From positions 6,975,822 to 7,039,821 of the forward strand of contig CM055108.1 in NCBI GenBank assembly GCA_029204225.1: a stretch of 64,000 nt of DNA, written 5' to 3'. The position numbers and the translations under genes are program-made. Below the pieces are notes generated by a model, which saw only the letters and a list, made by a program, of their open reading frames with translations, was not told the DNA's origin and did no database searches. Numbering within the stretch: position 1 is the first letter of the stretch; every line of letters starts with the position of its first letter. Of the stretch, positions 26,701-39,300 are shown piece by piece. This stretch comes from Diphasiastrum complanatum. Taxonomy: Eukaryota; Streptophyta; Lycopodiopsida; Lycopodiales; Lycopodiaceae.

Positions 26701-29700
26701 TGTAGTTCTAATATCACCGACCAGAGAGGGGCTTTAGAGGCATCCTCATAGGCTAAATGCTTTTTGCACTAGATGGGGATTGCAGGCGAACATTCTGAAG
26801 ACCAAAATCATGGTCTTCAGCACGTCCATGGTCAAATTATGGAGGTGGATTCATCCTATAGTTATCTAGGAGTGCTTTTCAGGGACCCCATTTTCAGTAT
26901 GCACATGCAACTTCCGCTCGAGGCCTCCCTAGTTCAGTTGCAAAGATTTTGCTTTAGGAGGTACATTCACGATGCTCATAGTAAATGCGACTTTTTGATA
27001 CTATGGTTACTCCTACAATACTCTATTCAGCAAAGGCTTGGTGTACAGCCCTCACCTTCTCGGAGCCTGATTAGACTTCAACAACTTGCTTCACCACCTG
27101 TCAGCAAAATTAGTGAAATGGTAAGCAACTTTGCGGACCCGCCAACCCTCATCAGTTGGGGACCGCTTCAAATCAAAATACTCTTCCCACTTATGCAACC
27201 ACTGATTTACGATATCAGTATTGCATTGGGGAGTGTTTCTTGCGAAACGGGTAGGTTTAATATCTTTGTCTTCTGGATAGGGTAGAGGTAACACAGGACG
27301 AGCAGCAGAAGACGGATAAGGCGGAACATACTGCGAAGAAGACGCATAACCACCAGCTACCATCATTGCTCGCATCCCTGCGGCAGTCTTTTCCACACTA
27401 TCCATGCAAGCTTGCACAGAAGGGGAAGTACCAGCAGGCGAACGAGCAGCCATTGTAAGCAGATTATGGGTAAGACTAAGTACAGGGCTGGGTGGTGGTG
27501 ATGGAAGAGCAACGGGTGGACTGAGCGGAATATCAATGCTATCATCTTCCATTATGAAACAAAAACAGACACAGCATGAAATCAAGCTAGAAATTGCACT
27601 TATTGAAACACACTCAGAAAAAGGAAATGTGGAAATTTTCAGCTTATTCACAATTTAGAACTAAAAGAGAAAAAGGCAACTGGAAAGTAATAAAACTCTA
27701 GGGAAAATACAAAGCCAAGGACAAGTAGTACTTCCCTTGCATCCTATGCTAGTACAAAAGTCAGTAAAAAAACTTTTTTTGGGCACCAAATCGGGTTCAA
27801 AATCGAAAAAAAGAGGAAAAAAGCGGCTGTTTGACGTCGAATTTCTTCCAAACGGCAAAAGCTTTTCACGAACCGTCAACTGGCAGTAGGTCGCCCTCCT
27901 ACCAGGCCCAATCTACACCCTTAACAACAGAAACCAGAGAAAAATTGGAGAAGTTACGCCCAATCCAAAAATCTGACCTGTTTTTTGCTTGAAAACCGAC
28001 TTTTTGGTGAAACAAAGGCAAATCTACCCCAAAACCAGCGTATGATGGCTCTATAGGATCGCTATGGATGCTAGGAACATGATCCCAACATCTTATCAGG
28101 ATCTGAGAAGGTTCCGGAGAGTTATGAGCGAAAAACCTTTAGAAAAAATGCGTTGGCCCTCCAAAACTTTGAAACTTTCTGAAATCTGAGATTTGCGGCG
28201 AATCCCTGCTGATCTATAGCGACTGCCCACTAGAAATGATCTGAGATAGATCTCCCTCAAATCTGAGCACTATACACCAAGTTATGGTGAAAAAACCAAG
28301 CTTTTTCTCACTTTCTCTCTCTAGAACGGACGTTTCTCTCTCTAGAACGAGGCTCTGATACCAATTGTCATAAGCCAGTCAGTCTCTCCAAGCTCGTGAA
28401 TCCTAGAAGCCAGTGTGTAGAATGAACCTCCCAACCATAGGCACCCCCTCCTTGAGTCCTTCTACCTGCTATTCCTATCAACTGGCACATGGCATTCACC
28501 TGTGGGTGATCAGTCCACTTGGCATGCCTGGCCCCTATGACCTTTGAATACTGAGTGACTCCTAGGGTACCACCCCCGTGCCCCGCCAAAGACCTGTGAC
28601 CCCCTTGGTCACCCCGACTACTAGGGTACCGACGGTCAAGACACACCGCGTCTCTGACAGCTTGTCAGGCGGCCACACCGGGTCACTGCTCGTGACGCAC
28701 TGGTCCCAACTTGGGACAGATGTCCTCATCGGTCACCAACCCTTGCCAACACTAGGCCTCGGGTCCTTTGGTAACCGGTCGTGCCGAGGTCATGATAGTC
28801 ATAACTGGACTCTAACAATATTCCTACCAGAAAGTGGGAAAGTATATCTATGGATTTTGTGGTCGGGCTTCCACGTACATGGAAGGGCCACGATTTTTTT
28901 CGGTCATTATTGATAGACTTACAAAGTTTGCTCAATTTATCCCAACAAAAACTACTATTAAAGCTCCAAAACTAGCTCAACTGTTTGTTGAGAAGCTTTT
29001 TCGACTGTACGGACTGCCTTGCGATATTGTCAATGATCGTGACCCAAAATTCACTGGGAATTTTTGGCAAGCAGTATTTGAAAAGTTGGAAACGACTTTA
29101 TGTATGAGTTCTACAGATCATCCAGAATCCAATGGTCAAACGGAAAGGACCAATCAGACGATGGAGGGTATGTTGCGAGCATATATGGGCCATCGGCAGT
29201 CTGATTGGGAAAATTACCTTCCACTAGTGGAATTTGCATATAATAGTGCAAAACATTCAGCGACCGGATTCAACCCTTTCATGCTTAGGTATGGTTATCA
29301 ACCTCGATCATCGATTAGTCTTCACATGAAAAACCTTAGGGTGCAAGCTGCAGCTGATTTCTTTGCGGATATGCAAGAAATGTTACAGCTGGCTAAAGAT
29401 AGCATAAGAAGCGCCCAGGACAGGGCAAGCGGAAGCTCAAGGTATTCTTGGTCAACAATTGGGTGTTTTTGAGGATTCCTAGTCACTCTGGGGACTTGAA
29501 AACTATTAAGTGTGCAAAGTTGACGCCTAGGTATTGCAGTCCTTTTAAGGTTATCCAAGTGATAGACAAGGTCGCATACAAAGTAGACCTTCCAGCTAAC
29601 ATTGGAATTCATCATGTTTTCCACGTTAGTAAGTTGAAACTCTCGTTGGGGGTTGGGGAAACCCTAGTCCCTGTGGAATGGAGCTTCTTTGTGATGAGTC

Positions 29701-32700
29701 CACGAGTGGACCACCTGAACCCGAGGCGATCGTTAATAGTCGGCTGGCAGAAAACTCTAAGGAATAGAGTGCTTCAGGAATTTTTAGTCAGGTGGAGGGG
29801 CAAATCAGAAGAAGAGGATACCTGGGAAAAGGAGGCTGATCTCCAAAAGAATTTTCTCAATTTCTCCCTACAAGTTTAGGGAGAAGGAATGTTACATACC
29901 TATGTAACTAGCGGTACTTCAGTGACCCCTATATGTCCATTTAGTATTGGGGGCTAAATGGCAAGTTACCCTTGGATAAGGAGTACCCTTAAGATTAAGG
30001 GTAGGTGCCTTTGGATAAGGGCAAGCAAGTGACTATACCTTGGTCGGAGGTATGGAATCAAGTTACCCTTAGGATTAAGGGTATGTGCCTCTAGATTAAG
30101 GTACTGGCGTCCTTGGATAAGGGCGGGTAGGTGTCTATGCCTTGGTCGGAGGTATGGAACCTAGTGAGGTGTTAGAAAGTCATTACCATGGGGCCTTGGG
30201 CCTCAACCTTGAACCATCTCATTTTATTGGTCTTGGACCAAAGTATACAAGCACAACTTGAACAATGGGACCTAGTAGGAGGGCGCACTTCCAAGGGGTC
30301 CATTGAGTTCCCAACTCCCACAAGAAAAGCATTCAAAGAGTCATAGGTTATGGAAGAAGTCTCTTGACCTTCCATAAGCCTATGAAGGTTCTTTAACTCC
30401 CCTAGGCCTCTCTCTTTCTCATTGGTTGTGGAACTCCATAGTGTATTGGAGGGTGCCAATTGCCATCTATATGAGGGGAGGAGGGCGCCCATTGGGAGGG
30501 GGAGATATCACTCTTGTTTGCTATGCTTATGCTCTAGTGTGGCTACTAGTGTATAGCGTGTTTTCTTGTGTGTAGTATGCTTAGGGTTTGGATCTTGCTT
30601 ATGGTATGGGACATAAGTAGGGTTTGTGTCATGTCCATGACTAGTCTCGGGTAGCATGTCCACGCTAGAGATCAGTAGACCAACAACCCGTAAGTTAATT
30701 GTGACTATACAGTCCTTATATAGGCACCGTGTGTGAGTTGGAAAAGTCTGAAACCTTCCAGATGGAAAGCACCTTTTGGAACAACTCATGTGTCTTTTAA
30801 AAATTGTGATACACTCTTATGATATGGTATGGGCTAGGGAATCTGGAGAGTTGGATTTGGCAAATCATAACTCAGACTCTAGGATATACCTAATCCATAG
30901 GAGAGGTTTGTGTTCATAATAAGATTACCTCGAATGAATAAACAGAATAGTCGAATTTTGGTAATGACTGGCCATCTTACCAAATCGGCTATGTTTATTT
31001 AGGTAATGCATCTGATTTTTCTCAAGTAGTATTAGAGTGTCTGCTTAAGGTTTACGGATGACCAACTGACATTATGAACATTCGCAATTCGAAGTTCACT
31101 GCTCACTTTTGGTCGGCCGTAGTCGCTAAACTAGAGGTGACTCTGAGCTTAAAGTTCTTCTGATCATTGGTAGTTGCCTATGTTAGGTTATCACGTTCTT
31201 TTATTGAGTATAGGACAAGAATTCAATGAATTATGATTGATGAATCATAGTTCAGATTCTAGTTATACTTGATTATTTAAAAGAAGGATTACCTACGTGA
31301 TCAGAAGATCAGATAAAATATGGATTTATGTTTTGATAGTAATCTCCTCGGAGAGGAAGTTATCCTTGATGGAGATTGAGTTATAGTAAGCATTTGGCTA
31401 TCAGTTATAGCCCGTTCGTGCCTGTGTGTTATTTTGAACCTATATCACTCATTGCGGTAGAGACTCGGACGATCAAGTTTCAGAAGGTAGCGGATTTCCT
31501 ACATGATATGCAGAAAATGCTACGGATTGCACGTGAAAATGTCCAATGTGCCCAAGATAGGGACCGGCATTATGCAAATCTGAAAAAATCACTGAGAGAC
31601 TTCCAAGTGAAGGATTGGGTATATTTATGAATCCCGAAGGATTCTAGTGTAATGCGTACAGGCAAGCATTACAAATTTTCCCCTAGATATAGAGGACCGT
31701 ATCAGATCTTGAAAAAGATCGGATCCTTAGCTTACCGATTGGAACTCCCGAAAGGATCTCAAGTGCATCCGGTATTTCACGTAAGTCGACTCCATAAGAG
31801 TCTACGTGAAGGAGAGCATCTTGGATCTAGAGATCAATTGGACCTTTTGGATGAATCATATGGTGTATCTCGACTTGAACCTGAAAAGATCTTGGATACA
31901 AGAACTAAACGATTGAGAAATTGTATAGTTACCAAGCATCTAGTTCGATAGAAGAGTCTCACAGACGATGATGATTCCCGGCAACAGGAAGGAATCTTAA
32001 GGAGGAACTGTCCCGATTTTAAGTTTTGAGGACAGAACTTGAATAAGGGGGGAAGAATGTCATTCCCATGACTGGTCTCCGGTAGCGTGTCCACGCTAGA
32101 GATCAGTAGACCAACAACCCGTAAGTTAATTGTGACTATAAGGGAATTGGGGCCCTTATGTGCAAGGTCATAATTAATGGTTGTAGGCCTAAACTCATGA
32201 TGGTGGATTATATGGGTCTATCAGTGAGTCATTGGGGAACTGGATGACGTGGCCTAGATAGGCTGCAGAGGTGTCCAGTGAGGTGTCACAGTGCACTACT
32301 AGTGGTGCATGGGCCTTGGAGGGTATAAGTATACCTATTGGGCTCTCACTAAGGTAAGCTTGATTGCATGACTGGTAGCCGTATGCTACTGGCTCATTCC
32401 TATTTGTAATTGATCCATAGCTTGGGGGCTAGATCCGTTCCATCTAGGTTTTGTTGGGTTGGTTTGTCCACCATCCGTTTCCCTTGTGTTGCTTGTGATT
32501 GGCATGCTTAGAATAGGATCCTTGGATGAGGACTTTATAGTTTGGATCTTGAGTATGCTATGGTGTGTGATGGTATGCTTGTGGTTAGTTATTGGTTAGC
32601 AAGGGGGTGCTAAATTAGCCTAGATGCAGGATTGCATGTGCTAGCTAGCTATGGTTGGGTGGTGAATACTTGAGGCCACTTGTTATCTACCTTTGTGATT

Positions 32701-33306
32701 TAGATTAGGGACACAGGTGGAGGAGAGATCCATGGAGATCCTTACTTGCAGGTGGAGGCATCCTAGCTTGGAGTTGGAGAGCATCTTGGAGCTTGTAGGT
32801 TACTTGGAGGACCTTTGGAGGCACTACCTTTGGATTAGGAGGACTTCCTGACTTCATTTGTGATACACCCACTGCTTTACATTCTCTCATCGTCTATGAG
32901 GATCCCCAATGTGTGGCCTTTATGATCCATGAGATGCTTTTGATGCAGAGAGATTTATGCCATGATCAGTCAAATATTTGAGATACATAGCCTCAAATTA
33001 CAGCTTTCTTCTCTAGGAGGAGAGATAAAACGGACTCAAAGTTAGATGATGAGGATATTCTTATTCCTATGAGAAATCGACATCGTGATCAAAGACCGTG
33101 TACAATACACCATCTCTCTGCCACTAGAGCCTCTAGATCCATCAAGACTCCTATTTGAAGACCATTTTCATATCAGCTTTTAGATTCTAGTATTTTTGTT
33201 TCTCTTCGCTATTTGGAGATGTCATTACACTCACTCAGTTGTTAGACACACTTGACATGTATCACTTTGTCTTATAGGCATTTTGGCATGAAAAAAGACA
33301 ATAATA

Positions 33307-33369
<63 letters not shown>

Positions 33370-36300
33370 TGCTGGTGGTGCGCTGCCCGCCCTGCTGGTG
33401 CGCTGCCCGCCCTGCTAGCGCTGCTGCCCTCTCTCTCTCTTGCGCGCCCACCCGCCCTGCTGGCGCTGCTGTCCGCCCTGCTGGCGCTGCAGTGCTGACC
33501 TTCGCACCTGCCCTGCGCTGGTCTGCGCTACTGCGCTGCTACGCCTGGCCGTTTGTCTACACTGTCCTCCATCTGCTTACCGCCTCCTATGGCACCTAAG
33601 AAAAAGGGGGGTGTTCTTACACCCCCCTCCCTGTTGGACACCCCCCATCACCGGTAGTGATGGAGGAGCCGTCTTCGGTGATAGAAACTAGTGACATTCC
33701 TGTCAACATGGCTGCCATTGACTACACTCCTTCCAAACCTACCGAAAGTCTTTTTGCTTATGATCTTAGTTTTATCCGACAAGAAATTCTTGGACTTAAG
33801 AAACAACTACACCTCTTTGAAGCTGAAAATAGCAAGTTAGCTAAGGATCTTTTTGGTGTCACGGAACGTGTGGAGCAGCTTGAGCAAGAAAATATATATC
33901 TTAAGCAACGAATTGCAGAAAAAAGTGCCTTGGAGGAGACTTCCAACAAGATCAATAGCTTGGAGAAACAAGTCGAGGAGACGAAAACGTGGGCAGCACT
34001 CTTCAAACCGGATGATATGGGCAGCAAACTCTCATCACTCGCAAAACAGGTTGAAGAAACGACATCGATCCTTAAGCAAGGTAATCACTCTCAGATTTCA
34101 TCTTTTCCGAAGGAAAACGATTTGGAGACAGTTTTGGGTGAACAAGCCAGAAGGGCCAAAAAAGCCTTTAACATTAGAGTAAGAGGCATTGCCAATGGTG
34201 GAAAACCGTTGGAAGAAGCTACGGATTTGCTCATTTCCAAGTTATCTCATGTGGCTGATGGTTTTGATACTGCTTGGCGTAGTAAATTTGATGACAATGT
34301 TTTGTTTATCAAGTTCCGCTCGCTTTCACAACGCAATGCTGCCCTTCGGCTTAGGGCAAAGCTTAAAGGTACTTTCATTTATATGGATGATGACTTAACA
34401 AATACTCAATGGTTGGCAAGAAAAAAGAATATCCTTGAAGCGAAAGAGAAAGGGCAAAGGGTTGTTTTTATTGACGGGAAACCGAGATTTTTCGACCTTC
34501 CACAATAGGAACTAGGGGCCCCCGGATATAGAAGCTACCCGAGATCCCCTACCAATTTGAGACTTGGCTTCTGGAATTGTAATGGTTTTTTATCTTCGTC
34601 ATCAGCCGGAGACTTTGCTGATTTTATTAGAAAATGCGACATTTTGTTGTTGGCTGAAACTCATGAGTCCTTATATCATCCTCTTCCAAATATACAGGAG
34701 TACTCTTGGCATTCTGCTTTTCGTCCATTTGTTAGGGGAAAAACTTGTCGAGGATCTGGAGGAGTAGCTTGTTTATACAGAGACACCACAGTTCAGATGG
34801 TTAAACAAGATCCATACGCTCGCTATATTTGGTTACACATTACTGGCTCACTATTGGGATTACCTCAGGACATCTATATAGCTGTATGCTATTTTGCTCC
34901 ACAGACCTCAGTGTTTGCTGAGTTTGGCGGGGACCCTTTTCAGGCTCTCTCAGATGATATTGCTATCTTTTCTCAGCAGGGTTCCATTTTACTAGCAGGT
35001 GACTTCAACGCCCGCACAAGCTCTAGACAAACCGAATTTCATGCAGCTACGGATCTTCTCAGGCTTTACCCTTTGGATATGGGGCTAGACCGGGTATCAC
35101 AGGATGCAGACACTCCAGCTACATCTTTCGGGGAGCAGTTGATCACTCTAGCAGAGACACACGCTCTTGCCATTTTGAATGGCCTCACACAGTGGCCTTC
35201 CTCATCAGCATATACATGCTATCCTCATGGTGGAGGACATAGTGTGGTCGACTACTTCATTGGATCACCTGCTTTGATCTCTCACATTTCTGATTTCTCC
35301 ATTACACCCCCTACCATTTCCGATCACTCACTCTTACACATCTCACTTGGTCACATAACCTCTTCTTTGCAAGTTTCTTGCTCTCTTCCCACTCATAAAC
35401 GTATTCCTTTCACCCAATCTGGATTCACTAATTACACCACAATCTTATCCCAACTACTCGCTAACTTCCCGTTCATGGCACCAATTGACCAGCAAGCCAC
35501 TTTTCTCTCTACATCCCTCATCCTTCCCCACCAAAACGACATCATCTCACAGAAGTGTTCACAACAGATGGTATGATGCAGAATGCCGCTCTCTTCACAA
35601 TCATGTGACATATGCCAGGTCACACTCCCCTGCCACACTCAAACAATGCCAGAAAGAATATCATAGAACCACCAGAACAAAGAAGATCAAGTACCTACAA
35701 TCACTCTGCCAGAAAATGATCAACTCTTTAGATTCACCCTCCTCCTCTTTTTTCTGGAAACATTTCACCAGACACTCTTCAACATTGGCCCCCATAGCCA
35801 TCGAATCCTGGATCGAGTATGCCACGGAGTTATATACCACGGAATCTCCTCCTACCTCACTCTCACCGAGACCTGACCACTGCTCACTTTTCACCCCTGA
35901 CATGGTTGAAAACGCCATTAAACATGCCAAACTAAATAAAGCCACTGACTATGACTCCTTAAGTGTAGACTTCCTAAAGCCCGTAGCACATCTCATCTCC
36001 CCTTACATTGCTCATGTTTTTAACACAGCTGTTACTTCTGGTTTTCCTACGGCTTGGTGTACTAATATCCTTCACCCCATCCTCAAGGCAGGTGATCCCA
36101 TGAATGTAGGAAACTACCGCACCATTATGATTGGCCACACTCTGGCTAAGATATATGGCTCTATACTACAGACAATTACTGGATCTTTTGCTGAAACTGA
36201 GGGTTTACACGCTATGGGTCAAGCTGGTTTCAGACCGGGATATTCTACTTCAGACCAGATCTTCATTTTGAGATGCATTATTGAGGAGGCTCGACATCGG

Positions 36301-39300
36301 AAACAGAGAATTTACTGTTGCTTTGTGGATTTTCGCAAAGCTTTTGACTCTGTTCCACGACATCTTCTTTTCCAGAGACTGTCTTCACTTGGCTTTTCAG
36401 AGGATACTATTGCTGCGATCATTACTTTATATGAGTGATTCTTGGCACGTTTCAGAGATGGTAGTGGCTGGTCCTCACAGATACATTCTACCATTGGTGT
36501 GAAGCAGGGTTGCCCCTTATCACCCACTCTTTTTGCACTATATATAGATGACCTCGAGCGGATTATTCGCGAGGAAGGTGGAGAGGGCTGTCCCCTATCC
36601 CCATTCTCTTGTACGCTGATGATGTGGTTCTCCTCTCATCCTCTGCAGCTGGTTTACAGAGTCACCTTTCTGCTTTACATCACTTTTGCCAGCGTTGGGG
36701 ATTGACGGTTAACCTTAAGAAGACTAAGATTATGGTGTTTAACACCAACAGACAGCATATGAGAGATGTGATTTTCTATTATGACGGGCTACCGATTGAG
36801 ATCGTGACCTCCTACACCTATTTGGGAGTTCTTTTCTCTGGTCCGCTACTCACTTTTCGACCAGCAGCCACCGCCAGGCTCCGCAAGGGGCATACCGCTC
36901 TTGTGCATATGGAGAGATTTTGCTCTACTTATTATGTGCAGGATCCTGCTACCAGATGCCTACTATTTTCTGCTACTGTCTCCCCAGTTGTGCTATATTC
37001 GGCTGAGACTTGGTGCCCTGATTTATCACGCGATACATGGAGAGATCTTACTCGTATCCAGATTCTCATGCTCAGTAGGATAATCCGGGCTAAGCCCTCA
37101 GTACCACATGATATCATACTAGCCGAGTTTGCTTCTCCTCCATTAGTTGTTGGTGCTATGTTTCAGATCATCACCTTTCTTCACAGGGTATCAGATCTAG
37201 ATACCTCCAGATACATTGTTGCTGCTCTCACTTCATCTTGTACCATTGCGGATCAGGGAGCCAAGCACTCTTGGTATCGCAGTGTCTCAGCCCTTCTTCA
37301 GACTTGGGGTTTATCCGCACTTGATCTTCCGAATGGAACCCATGCTTATATCAGACAGCAAATCTACCGGAGCTACATACGCACTATATGGTCACATCCT
37401 GATCCAGATAGGGTCAAGCTACATTATTATGGCACACATCTTTTACGGCTGGACGTTTCGGGCTTGCCTATTCTTCCAGTTTATCTTACACAGACGCTAT
37501 CTTTTGGTCTGAGATATCGTATAGGACAGCTTCGAGTCTCTTCTCATCGGCTTGCTATCGAGACAAGTAGATACACAGACACTCCCAGATTGCAGCGGAT
37601 ATGTCAGCTCTGTTCTCTTCAGGAGGTGGAAGATGAGTTTCATTTCATCTTTCGCTGCCCAGTATACTATGAGATTAGAGGACGATACCATTGTTTATAC
37701 CGAGATATTCCCCTCACGTTGAGCTCCTTCCTCGAGTATCCAGACGCTAGATGTGTGGGTCTTCTTTTGAGAGAGATGTATATTTTACGAGCTTCACTTC
37801 TACCTACGCTCTCAGATATGGATTCCAGTCAGGCTCACATTACTCAGTTCTTCCAGAAGCGAGACAGAGTGGATATTTCGGTTGCGGATTTTGACGTCCC
37901 CGTCCGAAGATCGAAGACACAGAGAGTTTCGGCTCGATCCAGTGCTACTAGATCTTCATACGCCTCCCACCAGCCTACATCACGACCCACTACTACCATC
38001 ACTCATTACTTTCGGCTTGCTCGTAGCTAGTTTCCTCCGCGGAGCAGGTGGTTAAGCTCTTGCTTTGTACCCTCACCAGCTGGTGGTCAAGCTTGGATAC
38101 TTTTTCTCTTAGAGACAGAGAGATCGATATTTTAGTTTTAGTTTTACTGTCTTTTCATTGGTAAATAAGTCCTTATGCGGACAATGCTTCTCACATTTTG
38201 TACTCTCTTTTGTCTTATGTGCCCCTGGGCACCAAAAGACGTTAATAATAATTCTAATTCTAATTCTCTCTCTCTCTCATCCAGCAGCAAAGGACCGATC
38301 TAATCCAGCTGTGGAGTGCGATGGCAGCCAATGTACACATGTGTCTGAGCCAGCGCGCTCTGATCCAGCAGCGATGGCCTGATCTGATCTGCTACCTGTC
38401 ACATGTACTTAGAATCCCTTGCCCAATGTATGGTAAATTGTAAATGGCTAAGTCATCGGCCTGTGGAGACAATTGTAATTTGCAATGTAAATATCAGTTA
38501 TAGTGACTAAATCCGAGATGGCCAAGGGGTAACTGGGTCCCCTAAGAGTCTGTTGGACTGACCTCCTAAAATGTAGGAAGGGTTGACTGGTCAACGTGAC
38601 ACGTGTCATATGCGCACTGGGACACTTGGTCTAGTGCATGAGTGACACTTGTCAGACGGTCAATGGACGGGTCAACAGGACGTGTGTCATATGCTCATTG
38701 GGACACTTGGTCCAATGCATGAGTGACACGTCTCAGACTGTCCACCTACTAGCTTGCCTATGTGTCAGGGTACTGCCAAGTGGCAAGTGTCGGCTATGCA
38801 TGGAGTTTGCCATGTGTCGACCGTAGGATGTGTCAGGGTTAAGGGTGCTTGAGGGGATATAGGGTGGTGAGCCTTGTCAGGCATTCCTCATTATGATTAT
38901 GATTATGGTATTCCTATGTAGCTATGGTTGGGAGGAGACTTGCAGCAGAGCTCTCATGTTTGCTTGTTGATCTATGTACATTTGCTTGAGATTAATAAAG
39001 TGACGGATTTGCTAGGTAAATCTGTGTATTTACTTAGGGTTTGTGAGCTTGTGTGCAACATTTGGTATCAGAGCAGTTACTTTCAAGACTTGTGTGGGAT
39101 TTGGCATCTTCAGTTAGGGTTTGGAGCATTCTTGGAGAGCCAGCGCCCTACTGCAGGTGATCTCTTGGCAGATTTGGAGCCCATAAGATAGCAGATTGAA
39201 GCCCTATGGTGGATTGCTGATCTTCTGGCAGCCTTTGAGCATTTTCTACTACGCGGCTTGATTATTGTTTTCGATTTTGTGAAAATCCAGCCCAAATAGG

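Larger units (their letters stand above)
27099..28817 (-). mobile_element. 5' end of an LTR retrotransposon (LTR, primer site, leader, gag start)
   Basis: In minus order: LTR 28817-28366, primer site 28363-28351, leader 28350-27560 with nothing coding, then the gag start. The rest of the element is missing. The LTR abuts the integrase of a plus-strand chromovirus at 28818, so the two were joined by nesting or deletion. Confidence 0.8.
33370..38264 (+). mobile_element. nearly full-length LINE (ORF1, endonuclease, reverse transcriptase)
   Basis: About 4.9 kb: GC-rich 5' leader with repeated CCGCCCTGCTGG units (33370-33650), ORF1, ORF2 and a 3' end with (TTCTAA)-type repeats followed by CTCTCT. 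CT tracts lie on both sides, as expected if it inserted into the (CT)n tail of the older copy. Three lesions in ORF2 make this copy inactive in trans-independent form. Confidence 0.9.
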
